In this document: positions 52,482-62,476 of the stretch, one piece after another
Layout of the letters: each line of letters opens with the position of its first letter
Position numbering within the stretch: the first letter of the stretch is position 1
Source of the DNA: Loxodes magnus
Taxonomy: Eukaryota > Ciliophora > Karyorelictea > Loxodida > Loxodidae
NCBI GenBank assembly: GCA_946699065.1
Contig: CAMPDV010000265.1
Coordinates: 310,001 to 374,000, forward strand
DNA length: 64,000 bases
Reading direction: 5' to 3'
The notes under the pieces: generated by a model
Database searches by the model: none
What the model saw: only the letters and a program-made list of their open reading frames with translations
Told to the model about the DNA's origin: nothing
Made by a program: the position numbers and the translations under genes

Positions 52482-53535
52482 CTATTCTTTAGTAGATACA
52501 TACTTAAAATTTAAAAAAGATAAACAAATTAAATCATAATTAATATTAAATACCAAGAGTCATAACTACAAATAGTTGATATTTTAAAATATAATAGAAA
52601 TAATTTCATAGAAATAAGTTTATTTACATTGGTTACTTTAAAGCTAATATTAGATATTTGGAAATTATCCTTTCTAATTATCTTAGATTTAATATCTTTA
52701 GGCAATTATAATAGCCTTGGTAATCTAAATATATCTCTTTAAAAATATTTAATTATAATTCCAAATTTTTATGAAATAATAGAGTGTAATATATTACTAA
52801 TTTAATATCTTAGAATTAGGTAGTAGTAAGCATTTATTTCAGGTTATGTAATGTGTAAAGTGTAAAAGTTGGTTTTATACTATAATTAATGCAATTTTCC
52901 TTGCTTTTTATTCTGCAAATTTACTATTTCACCAATTTCCGAAAATTAAAAAGTGAAAGTTGTAGCTCAAGATATATAAAGTATGAATTTATACAGTTAC
53001 TAGACATAAATATTACATAGATATGTAAAGACCAAATAAATTTCATTGATGATAATCTAAATTTTAATATCATCAATTTTATTTTGGAAGTTTGTTAAGG
53101 GATGATCATAGAGCACGGAGAATAAAGCAGTCAAGAAATAAAAATAATTTTTGCTTTTAGAAGCAGTTACATGAAATTAGCAGTTGCATAAAGAAGATGA
53201 ATAAAATATTGGTTATGTTGTAAATTAAACTTTTTAGCAAGAAAATTTCTAAATTTTTTATGGACACTGATTCAATTTTTACCAATTAAATCAAGGAAGA
53301 AAACTATTTATTTGCGAAAAAATAAAAAAGGTGTTAATATAATTAAAAATGCTTCATTGATCATCAAAGAAGATCAGATATATAATTAATTTTATAATAA
53401 TTACAAAATTAATAAAGTCAGAAAATATAATAAGGAGAATAACAAGGAATATTCCTTTCATATAAGAAGTATAATCTTTCATTAATGAAAATAAATAAAA
53501 CTTTTTAAAAGCAATAAAATTTAATTAATTATAAA
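52482..53535. other. Intergenic, no gene recognised
   Basis: AT-rich. If the small ORF at 52056 uses a later stop, its C-terminus would lie in the first 400 bp. Otherwise I see nothing. Confidence 0.35.
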
Positions 53536-53835
53536 CTTAAAAGGTTTCTCTTTCAAGGAAATTAAAACTCCTCCAACTAAACAATTCAGTACGCTCTCTT
53601 AAGGCACATTATGCAGATGTCCTGTTGCTTAATTCAATAAGCTTCGGCCAGAGAGTTCCATAACTATGTGCTGACAAGCTTCAAGCCGCTAACAAGAGTG
53701 GATAACCAGAAAGATTTTGTTTACTTTCTGAGATTGATTTTAACCAGAGACATTCAGGTAAAGGATAGGAATTCGTCCTTATCTATAAAACTAGAAGACT
53801 GGATCAGAAGATAAACCTAAGCTCTCACCATCTAT
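53536..53835 (-). repeat. SINE-like repeat type C, copy 4
   Basis: Diverged copy in minus orientation. On the plus strand it ends ATAAACCTAAGCTCTCACCATC, the inverted counterpart of the GATGGTGGGAGCTGAG start of copy 2. The internal phrase for TCCTTTCC...CGCTGAGAAAG is recognisable. The tail merges with a TTTAATTAATTA stretch, so its duplication cannot be defined. Confidence 0.7.
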
Positions 53836-53859
53836 TTAATTATTATATAATATATTTTA

Positions 53860-54235
53860 AATAGGGTGGAAAGCCCTTTCCTTTGGATGCTGCTTGGAAG
53901 CCCAGCAACGCAACTAAAAAATGAGCGCGGACGGAGGATAAATCAAAGAAAGAGAAACCAATAACAAGAGATGGAAGATTCGACAAGCTGGAGAACTCTG
54001 AATGCCAGTAGAAAACCTTCTTCATAATAGGTAGGAGAAAGATATACCCGTAATTGAATATTGCATCCTATGCTTTGGAAGGAAAAATTACAGAGACGCA
54101 CTGCAGGAAGAGAAAACAAGGATAGATTGACCCATTAAATTTTATTTTTCGACATTAAATAAAATTAATTTAAAGAGCTGCGCACCAACGAGAGTGCTAC
54201 TCGCTCCATAATCTAATTTATTTATTTATAGCAAT
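53860..54235 (+). repeat. B-like element with distinct middle
   Basis: Starts TTTAAATAGGGTGG, ends with the hairpin AAAGAGCTGCGCACC...GTGCTACTCGCTCC and a TTTA tail, so its two ends belong to the type A/B group. The middle reads as a coherent peptide with a CILCFGRKNYRD phrase that could be a zinc-knuckle remnant. Probably a truncated member of the coiled-coil element swarm with a different 3' end. Confidence 0.6.
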
Positions 54236-54600
54236 AAAATTTTTAGAATTATGTCTGAGTCAGAAATATAATCAATAATATAAATAGGGAGAAGCAATCC
54301 TCCGACTGAGATTGACCTAACTTCTGGAGCCAGTAAGTACCCATAGGCAAAGAACCGAAAAAGAATCTTGGTAGGAACCAATAGAAGATAAGACTGAAGA
54401 GGCATCAAGTAACATTAACGATGAAATATACCAGATACTAAGATCTCTTAGGGAGCATTCCGATCACGGTCCTATAGAAGACAAGGCCCGCAAAAATTGC
54501 TAACACTGTGGAAGACTTCAGCAAAAAATTTTATAATTCAAAAAATCTTTATTAAAAATTTGCAATTCATTAAGAAGCTATGTGCTCCTTAATCTCATTT
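54236..54600 (+). repeat. SINE-like repeat type B, plus copy
   Basis: ATATAAATAGGGAGAAGC start, the peptide phrases NPPTEIDL, AKNRKRILVG and IPDTKISQGAFRSR, then GCTATGTGCTCCTTAATCTC as a hairpin remnant and a TTTA-rich tail. Aligns throughout with 22410-22740 (minus). It lies immediately after another element with the same kind of tail. Confidence 0.65.
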
Positions 54601-54609
54601 ATTTATTAT

Positions 54610-55150
54610 TTATTTAAATTTCTTTTAATATAAATGACTTAAAATATATTAAATCATTAAAATAACTGTTCGCCTTCCGGCTTAATTTAAATTTTAAATA
54701 TATAAAATCTCCTTTCCTGCATGTTCGTTCCTTGTGCTCTTTTTCCTGGATTTCTCTCTTTTTAATAGTCTGAGTTAAGAATTTTTTTTTTCTTCCAGAT
54801 TTTCCCATTTCCCGATGGAAAGAATTCCGTCGCTCGCCATTTCAGTTGCTAATAGTTAATATTACTCTAAATATTCATTCTTATTCTTTTCTATTGGGGA
54901 CATTTTCGCCATAGATGTCAAGTTCTGTTGCAAATGTAACATATTTTCCTTGCTCTAGGAAATATCTTTTCTTGTTTCTCTATTTCCATTGGAATTCCTT
55001 AAGAAGGCTTCTACAAGTTTTCTTCTATTAATTTAAGTCTGGAATCTAATTTTACTCAGTTTTTCTCGTCTTGCTCTTGCATTACTCAAATATCATTCTC
55101 TAAATTTTAAACTGACTCATAGACTCCGACACTTAAAATATATAGAAACT
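54610..55150 (-). mobile_element. CCHC coiled-coil element, well preserved 3' part
   Basis: Minus strand: coiled coil with LDSRLKLIEENLQ, the motif GIPMEIEKQEK, a canonical zinc knuckle at 54900-54941 (CYICNRTWHLWRKC), then basic sequence ending in FKIQIKPEGEQ, the C-terminal motif of the swarm. No start codon is evident, so it may be 5'-truncated. No enzyme. Confidence 0.7.
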
Positions 55151-55639
55151 AAAAGTCTTAACTAAAAGACATCAAAATTTAAAATATACATTTTTACTTT
55201 CTAAGATTTCAATGAAATTGGATATGATAAACATTAAAATTTAACAAAGACTAATCTAATGAAAATCTTTGATTTTTAATCTTTAAAATCTTAAATATTA
55301 AATAAAAATTTGAGATATAATTAGCAGAAACTTAAAGATAAAGCTAATAGCGAAAAATAAATATCATAAAATTGATACATTTAAATAATAATTGAAAAAT
55401 TATTATTTTTTTTAATTAAAACATATAAAATTTAATAGGAAAAATGTAAAGAAATTTATAGTTTCAAAAGTTGGCCTTTGCATCCAGTACGCTTGAAAAT
55501 GTATTCTCTTGAATAAGAGGTCGCCTTAAGAATTCATAAGTTCGTCATCATTGCTTATAAGTTAGACTTTACAATAAATCCTTCTTCATCTAAAAAATTA
55601 TTTTAAATTTATTATTATAAAATTTCTTTCTATATATAT
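55151..55639. other. Gap between elements
   Basis: AT-rich apart from a slightly GC-richer patch at about 55470-55530 that matches nothing else here. Confidence 0.35.
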
Positions 55640-56260
55640 ATCTAATCTAGTAGACACCTTTAAAATAATTCTTTCATTATGTTTCTTCTTTTATTTTTAT
55701 ATATTTGGTTTCTTCACCAGCATCCTTTTAATTATGATGTTTTTAGCACATACAGCAACTCATTTTTCTTCTAATGCTTTATTATTATTCGCTTATTTCG
55801 TTGTCCATGGGAATGCTTCTCTGTTGTCCATTGATTCTTTATAAAATTTCTTATTATGCCTTCTATTTTTCCTAAAGTTATTTTATTTGATGTTGGAATT
55901 AAGAAAACTAGAATTGAAACATTTGAGGGATTTAGCTGAATTATTTGTCAATCTCATCTAGTTTATATCCCATTTACGATTATATGTTATTTATTGAGTC
56001 TTCTATAAATGAAAATTGAAGATTTAGCTCATTGTCTATTTTTCTAGTATCTCTTCTAATTTTTCAGTTTTTAATCTATATTGTTTTAATTTATATTGCA
56101 TTCCGTTATCCTTAACTGAACGGCTTATGCAAAGGAATCTTGAGATTATTGTCTTTTATCTTACTATGGTGATTATTAAATTAAATTAGATTATTATTCC
56201 TAATTCTCAAGCTATATGTTAAGAGATATCTGTTGCTTTTAGGTGTCATTTTATATATAT
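55640..56260 (-). mobile_element. CCHC coiled-coil element
   Basis: ATG at 56249 after AATATATATAAA, the same leader as at 33495. Coiled coil, SIPMDNEISEQQ motif, and a zinc-knuckle start CCMCQKHHNQK near 55720-55757. Broken; about one or two breaks. Confidence 0.62.
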
Positions 56261-56510
56261 TAATAATAAATAAAATAAATAATATTCTTGTTAATTAATA
56301 AAATTAAAGCATTCTAGTAATAATTGATAAATAAATGTTCTTACAGTTTTAAGATAGTCCTATATTTAAATAAGGTATATAATTCACTTAATTTTAGAGT
56401 AAAGCATTAATTAAATTTAGATTCTATTTTTAGTTTACTTTTATAATTAAATCAATAAATTTATTACTAAATTAAAAGCATTTTAATTAATAAATTATTT
56501 TAAGGATTAG

Positions 56511-57080
56511 GCTTTAATAAAAAGATTGCAGGACTTCCAAAAGGAATTATGAGCAGAAGAAAAAGTCGAAGAGATTGGTGCTATCCATAAAAAACTCCTC
56601 CCCACAAACTAGAGAAACATGATCATAGCTCTGGATAAACTGAAATCCCAATTAAAAAAAAAAAAACTAAGAAATTCACCTAAAGATCATTTCGAGCTCA
56701 TGACGAAGAATATTACCAATCAGATTATGAAGTAGATTGGGATATTTCTTTTGAAGTCGAAGAGCTCTGCAAATTCCTGTTGTTCTAAGATATGAAAAGG
56801 CCTAGTTACGAGAAAAAGTAGAATAAATCTCTCAAGAATCGATGGGCTTTTAAGTCATGCAATTTTTCTATTATTACTTGAAAGGAGAACTAACCAACAG
56901 AATGCTCAGAAATCGATTTTCCTGTTGTTACGTTGGAACTTAAACCTAAATTACCTGAGGTGGAAATTACTCCCCGAATATAAACATCGTGTTCTTGTTG
57001 CTTGAAGAAGATCAAACAATATGTAACAAGATCAAAACGTGAGATCAAAAAAAACTAAAAAATATTTATTAAGACAGTAC
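56511..57080 (+). other. Coding-like block of unknown identity
   Basis: GC-richer than its flanks. The first part is Lys/Glu-rich helix with ALDKLKSQLKKKK. After an A-run a second, well-structured part has RSFRAHDEEYYQSDYEVDWD, FEVEELCKFLLFQDMKRPS and PEVEITP phrases and a CSCC. I see no knuckle of the usual spacing and no known domain. It may be another element ORF or a host-gene fragment. Confidence 0.4.
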
Positions 57081-57847
57081 ATAGAATTAGAAAGTTCTAA
57101 AAAACAGTAAGAAGAAATATGATTAAAGATAGCAATATTATTATTTTATGGAGAAAATTATTAGAAGAAATTATTCAACGAAATTGATAAAATAAAAGGA
57201 ACCATATTTTTATTAATTTTATAGACAGAACCTCTCAATTTTTAAGTATAAAACGAGAGAATTTTTTATTAATTTAAGTATTAGACTTTATTTTTCCTAA
57301 TGAAGCATTTTCAATTTTAATAATCTTAAAAAATAAAAAGAAAATAAAATTTTTTATTTTTAATTATAAAATTTAGAATTAAATAAACAAAAGATATTCC
57401 CACAAATCAAAGACTTGTTAGAATACAAAATAGATAGAAAAGAATTTAAAAATTTTCTTTATTTTAAGATAAAAAATTTTAGTTTTGAAATATTTAAATT
57501 TTAAGTGTTTTTTAATATTTTGAAAGAGTAGATATTTTTAACTTTTTACTTAATGGTATTTAAATATATTTTTCTTTTTGTAAATAACTAAATAAATAAT
57601 TAAAATAGATTAAGATCCATCAGCTAGAAGAAATATAATATTAAAAATTATATAAAGAGACAGAAAAAATGAAATAAAAGAGTTTTAATTTAATTAGTTA
57701 ATGAAATTTATTTTTATTATTTCATAAATAAAAAATTTTCTATTTATTAATAACGGAAAATTAAAAAAGTAAGAAATAAATATTGATTTAAAGTACTATT
57801 CTATATGCATAGTATTTATTTTTTAATTAAAATTTTTTTTTAATTTA
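57081..57847. other. Gap between elements
   Basis: AT-rich with long A and T runs; nothing recognised. Confidence 0.35.
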
Positions 57848-58415
57848 ATAGATCGTAGCACCTCAATGACGCTCTGTACTATAAAAAGTTAGTTTAATTC
57901 AAATTTCCCTCTAAGATACATTTTGATAATAAATATTCTTCCATTATTTCCTCAATCTCCTGCTATTTTTCTTCTTCAAATCTCTACATAGTTAAAATAT
58001 TTATATTCTTCTCTTTACTATACCATCATTATATGCCTTTTATATTTTTTTAGCTTTGCTACTTTATTATTATTTCTATTTTATTGCATTTAATTATTAT
58101 ATATTCATATAAATTGTTCTTTTCCAACCCTGTAATATTTCCCTATTTCTTTCTTCCATACGATTAAACCTTCTAATATCTTTTTTTTCCTTACTTTAAT
58201 ATATTATTTTTGCAGTTCTTTACTACCTAATCTATTTATATTCTATTTTTTATCTCCAATTTTCTTATAAATTTTTAAAATTTAAAATTATCATATTACA
58301 TCAAATAGTTAAAGTTTTTATTAATTTAATTAAATTTCCTCTAGATTCATTAAGCATATTTCACTTCCTTCATTATATTTTTCGCATTCTTCTATTATAT
58401 CTCTTTCATCTTCCA
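57848..58415 (-). mobile_element. Coiled-coil element ending in the shared 3' hairpin
   Basis: ATG near 58415 (MEDERDIIEE), Lys/Gln-rich protein without a readable knuckle, C-terminus GRIFIIKMYLRGKFELN resembling the C-terminal motif of the other elements. Just after it comes a degenerate hairpin ACAGAGCG...GTGCTACGATC at about 57850-57885. It links the coiled-coil proteins to the hairpin-type 3' end otherwise seen on the A and B repeats. Confidence 0.5.
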
Positions 58416-58429
58416 TTTACTTATTTACA

Positions 58430-59260
58430 GAAAAAAAATGGAAACGGAATAGAATATTCGACTATCTAAAAATTAGGCAAGGAACGCAAGAAGAAGAGCT
58501 AACAAAGAACTAGAGAAGAAGTAGAAATCAATGGAACACTTATCAAGCTCCTCTTCAGAAGGCAAAGTAATGGTTGGACAAGTTAATGAGAGCACTTCGC
58601 TTTCAATTGAAATGGAAAAGATGAAAAAACTAATTTCTAAATATGAAGAAGAAACATATAATCAAGGAGAAAGAATTAGAGAGCTTATGAATAACATTGA
58701 GGATCAAAATAACGAACTATTAATTCTTAGGAAATAGCTTATATAAAACAATATTGTGACAGAACAATAGCTCTATACTCAGTCTTAAAATAATTTCAAA
58801 CAAGGGGTAAATATGAGTATTGAAATCCTCCCTTCTTAAGCAAAAGATTAAGAAATAAATATAGAATAAAATGTTGATAAAAGTTTAATTAAAAGAATAG
58901 AACAAATAGAAAAATTAGTTTTGCCTTAGTTGAATAAAAAAAATAGACAAAAAATTGTTGATGTTGTAGTTCGAAATATCACTTATTAAAAAATTGTTAA
59001 AAATGATAAAAATTGAAAAAAATAGAAGAAATAAAAACATGAAGGATGTTAAACAAACTTTGAATAACCGACTCAGGAATTTATAAATAGAAATTATTTA
59101 GTGGTAACATGGAAAATTCATTGTGGTAGCCGCCCACATTCAAAAAAAGGCCGTGGTATACATCCACGTTAAAAAAAAGGCGGAGCGAAATCGGTTGGAA
59201 TCCCGAAGAACTCCAAAACTCTTAACATTTAGTTTACATTATTATTATTATTATAGACTA
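58430..59260 (+). mobile_element. CCHC coiled-coil element, family D copy 3 (best preserved)
   Basis: ATG at 58438, basic LSKNQARNARRRANKELEKK, Ser-rich linker, KVMVGQ, coiled coil RIRELMNNIEDQNNELLIL, a canonical zinc knuckle at 58956-58997 (CWCCSSKYHLLKNC), KKGRGIHPR at a CGTGG/CCACG palindrome (about 59151-59168) and the end KSVGIPKNSKTLNIQ. The 3' end CCAAAACTCTTAACATTTAG is followed by (ATT)n. Nearly whole, perhaps one break. No enzyme. Confidence 0.72.
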
Positions 59261-59434
59261 TTTGCGTATTTTGTTTCCTTTAAAAGTTAAATTAAGCAAT
59301 TTTTTATTTTAGTTAGTTAGATGATGCTACTTACAAATAGAAAAGTAACTTTATTATTATTTTCTACTACTAGATAAATGCCTAGTTGCTAAACTATTAT
59401 ATTAACTTTTGTTTTTATTTACAATTTTATATAG

Positions 59435-60140
59435 AAATAATGGAAAATTTCTTGCAATAAGTCTCTTCTTAAAAGAATTAATCTTAATCAAAATATGATT
59501 AATAAAAAGTACTTTAAGAACTTCAAGTTATGCAATTAGAAAATTTTAAACTCCTAAGAACGGTATAAGAACTGAAAGAAAAATAGAATATCTGATGATT
59601 AACTCACAAGAGAAAAAAATTGAAAATAAGCAGTCAGGAAATATCAGAATAGAAAAATTAGAAGAAAAATTCAACCAATTCGCAGAGTTAACTGAAAGCA
59701 TATTCCTATAAAAAATATAAGTGAATGATCCGATGGATGTTGAGCAACAGTCCATTTCAACTTTGCTTCCATATCGGAAAATAATGAGATGCTGGTACTG
59801 CAAGCGACCAGGGCTCAAAGTAAGAAGCTGCTTCCAATTTTAACAAAAATAAAAGATAAGAATAAAAAAACTAATGAGAAAAATATTTTCAGGATCTATT
59901 GCAACTAAGAAGGTAAACTGTATAGAAAAAAATACTATAACTAAAGAGGGAAGCTCCCTCCTTATATCTAATAGGCGGTTAATTAATTCAATAAAAAGTG
60001 ACTGAGATTCGACTATCGGAAAAGATTAGAAATAACAATCTAAAAATCACCAAGACTTATGATAGACAAAATCCAAACAGATTTGAAGTTATAACTAACT
60101 TTAAATTTAAAAGTAGTTAGCCTAAAAATGGAAGACCCAT
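59435..60140 (+). mobile_element. CCHC coiled-coil element
   Basis: ATG at 59441. Gln-rich coiled coil (IEKLEEKFNQFAELTE), NDPMDVEQQ motif, zinc knuckle with Leu at the His position (59790-59831, CWYCKRPGLKVRSC), then REAPSLYLIGG and the C-terminal motif LKITKTYDRQNPNRFEV. Broken, a few breaks. Confidence 0.68.
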
Positions 60141-60450
60141 TATAATATATTATTGTTTATTTATATATTAAAGTGATTTATTTTAATTATTAAGTTTTAT
60201 CTCTTTTTTAGTTTTTTATCTTATATTTTTATCTATTTTAGTCAAAATGCTTAGTTAATTTATATTAGAAAATACCATGTCTACTAATTTAGATTTCAAC
60301 ACTAAATAATCTTTGTCGAAATGAAATCTATTAAAGCTTAGTAAGTGTATTTGCTATTATTTTCATATGAAATAATAATTTTATTTGTTATCGTTTAATA
60401 TAATAGAATATAATAGAATTTTATAAAGGTTAAGCAATATGAATGATAAC
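60141..60450. other. Upstream flank of the tRNA gene
   Basis: AT-rich. The last 50 bp resemble the region before the tRNA pseudogene at 4420. No TATA-like element can be singled out because the whole stretch is AT-rich. Confidence 0.4.
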
Positions 60451-60534
60451 CCGGCAATAGCTCAGCTGGAAGAGCATGAGACTGTAGAACTTGTGGAAAT
60501 CTCAGGGTCCTCGGCTCAATCCCGAGTTGCCGGA
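60451..60534 (+). tRNA. tRNA-Tyr(GUA) with an 11-nt intron
   Basis: CCGGCAA pairs with TTGCCGG (acceptor), GCTC with GAGC (D-stem), TGAGA with TCTCA (anticodon stem) and CTCGG with CCGAG (T-stem). The anticodon loop is CTGTAG-[AACTTGTGGAA]-A, giving anticodon GTA with an intron one base 3' of the anticodon, the usual position and a usual host (tRNA-Tyr) for eukaryotic tRNA introns. Without the intron the tRNA is 73 nt including the discriminator A. A full set of stems and a downstream T-run indicate a working gene. Confidence 0.95.
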
Positions 60535-60540
60535 TTTTTT
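60535..60540 (+). terminator. Pol III terminator of the tRNA-Tyr gene
   Basis: Six T residues directly after the discriminator base, the normal RNA polymerase III stop. Confidence 0.85.
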
Positions 60541-62447
60541 AGATTAAATTTTATTTTACAAAGAAAAAATAAAACATTATAAACAGATTTTATCTCTAAA
60601 CTAGTATCAAAGAGAAATTATTTTTCTTCATAATTAATACTAAATACATGTATGTATTAAGAAAGGTTTTAGATCTTTATAATATTTTACATATAATCTT
60701 TATAATTATCTTGCATTAATAGCAAGAAAAGAACCATATTTTCATAATCTTAAATCAACGCTTTTGCTTTATTTCTAGAATCTAGTTAAAAAGCTTCTTT
60801 TTTATTCTTTATATTTTTAATAATAATAAAAATGAAGAAATATAAGTCTTTACTCATTTAAAGCAACCATGCATTGCTATTAAATTTTAAATTAAATCTA
60901 TTAGTTAGCTAGTTATAGAATGCTTAAGTGATTTCTGTTAAATTTAATATATCATTCTTTAATAAATTATTTAGCTTTACTCTATTATAAATATCAATTT
61001 CTTAGGATAAATTACTCTTCATTACAATCCTCATTTTAGCTAAATTTTTTTAATATATCTTCTAACTAAATTCTACCTTTCTGCCTTAGTAATAAAATTT
61101 AAGAAGTTACAAGTAATCATATAAATTTATTGAATTAGATATAACTTAATTTAATATACTAGTTTAAGAGATTTAATTTAATATTATTATAAATAGACCA
61201 ACTACAAGAAAAATACATCAATATTTAGATCTTAAGTGCTAGAGAGCATCTAAAGTATAAAACTAAAATACTAAAGCTTATGTTATATCTTCTAAATAGT
61301 ATTTCTATCAAATAATAATTAAGCCTCACTTTGGTTTAGTACTAAGTCTATCATTAAATAGTTTAGGAATCGCTTGGCTATATAAATTAATAATAAAGAC
61401 TTTAGCAAAATTTAAAAGGAGATAATAAAATATTAAAATAATAAAAATCTAAAGAATAATTAATTAATAATCATATATAAGGTATCTAAACTTCATACTA
61501 TCACTATTATTTCTAACTTAAACATAAACTGTCTATTTCTTAGAACTAAATCAAGAAAAAAGGAAAATAAAAGAAATAAAGTAGATTAATTTAGATAAAA
61601 GATTTGCAATTATTTATAATATAGGCAATATCTTTCTGCCTATTCTATTTCTTTTAACTCTATGCATTATTTTAACATTTTAAGTTAAGTTTTATTATAT
61701 GAATGAAAGCGATTACTATAGAAAAAGAAAAGACATGACTCAATATAAATAATTGTGAATGTTTGAAGAAAAACAAAGTTTATAAAAATTAACTCAGACT
61801 TATAGCATTCAAATTTTTAAGAGGATATAATGCTTATAAGTTCAATTATTAAATAACCAAGCAATATATTAAAATAAATAAGCTAAATATCTAAAATTTA
61901 AATAAAGCATAGCAATTTTTAAAACCTAGGCTTAAGTTTGAGAGTTCTTATTAATTAATTTAGGACTTAATAGTTATCTAAAATGGTTGTTTTAGATTAT
62001 TTTAATACCTTTTATAAAAATGCTTAGATAATTTAGAATTGTTTAAGCAGCATGATAGTTAACTTTTATTAAAAATATTGATATTCTAAAAGTATCTATA
62101 TACCTAGTTATACTTATAGCATATTAAATTGAAAAAATTATAATCTTAAAGTGTTTTAGATAGAATTTCCTTGAAATAATAATTTAAAATTGATAAATTT
62201 ATTTCCTAAGCACTAATTCCTTAAGGATATTATAATTAATTAAATCTTTTACTTTTAATCAGTTAGATTTTAATTTTAGTTTATAGAGAAAAGTATCAAG
62301 TATATTAAAGGAATTATTTGTATGTCAGTCTTTAGTGCTTTCAATAAATATGTTAGCTATAATAGTTATCTCAATGACTTATATATAATAGTGTATATAA
62401 CTTAGATTTAATTAGATAATATATAAATGTAGAGAGATTAAATTTAA
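60541..62447. other. AT-rich DNA between tRNA-Tyr and kelch copy 3
   Basis: The first 100 bp resemble 4501-4600. Parts of the second half resemble 22.8-24.9 kb, the equivalent flank of kelch copy 2. No gene recognised. Confidence 0.4.
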
Positions 62448-62474
62448 TTTTAGTTTAGTTTAGTTTAGTTTATA
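62448..62474 (+). repeat. TTTAG microsatellite
   Basis: About five tandem TTTAG units at the 3' end of kelch copy 3, absent at the same place in copies 1 and 2. Its presence supports this position being 3' untranslated rather than coding. Confidence 0.8.
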
Positions 62475-62476
62475 GT

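Noticed and set aside
52056-52900. A longer 280-codon reading of the weak ORF
   Set aside because: Under this code frames stay open by default, and the extension has no motif or paralog, so only the short form is listed, at low confidence.
53843-54025. Minus-strand 60-codon ORF
   Set aside because: It is antisense to the B-like element at 53860-54235 and has no motif of its own.
62448-62474. Telomere-like repeat
   Set aside because: Five TTTAG units inside the chromosome, not a known ciliate telomere repeat, and at the 3' end of a gene copy. Best read as a microsatellite.
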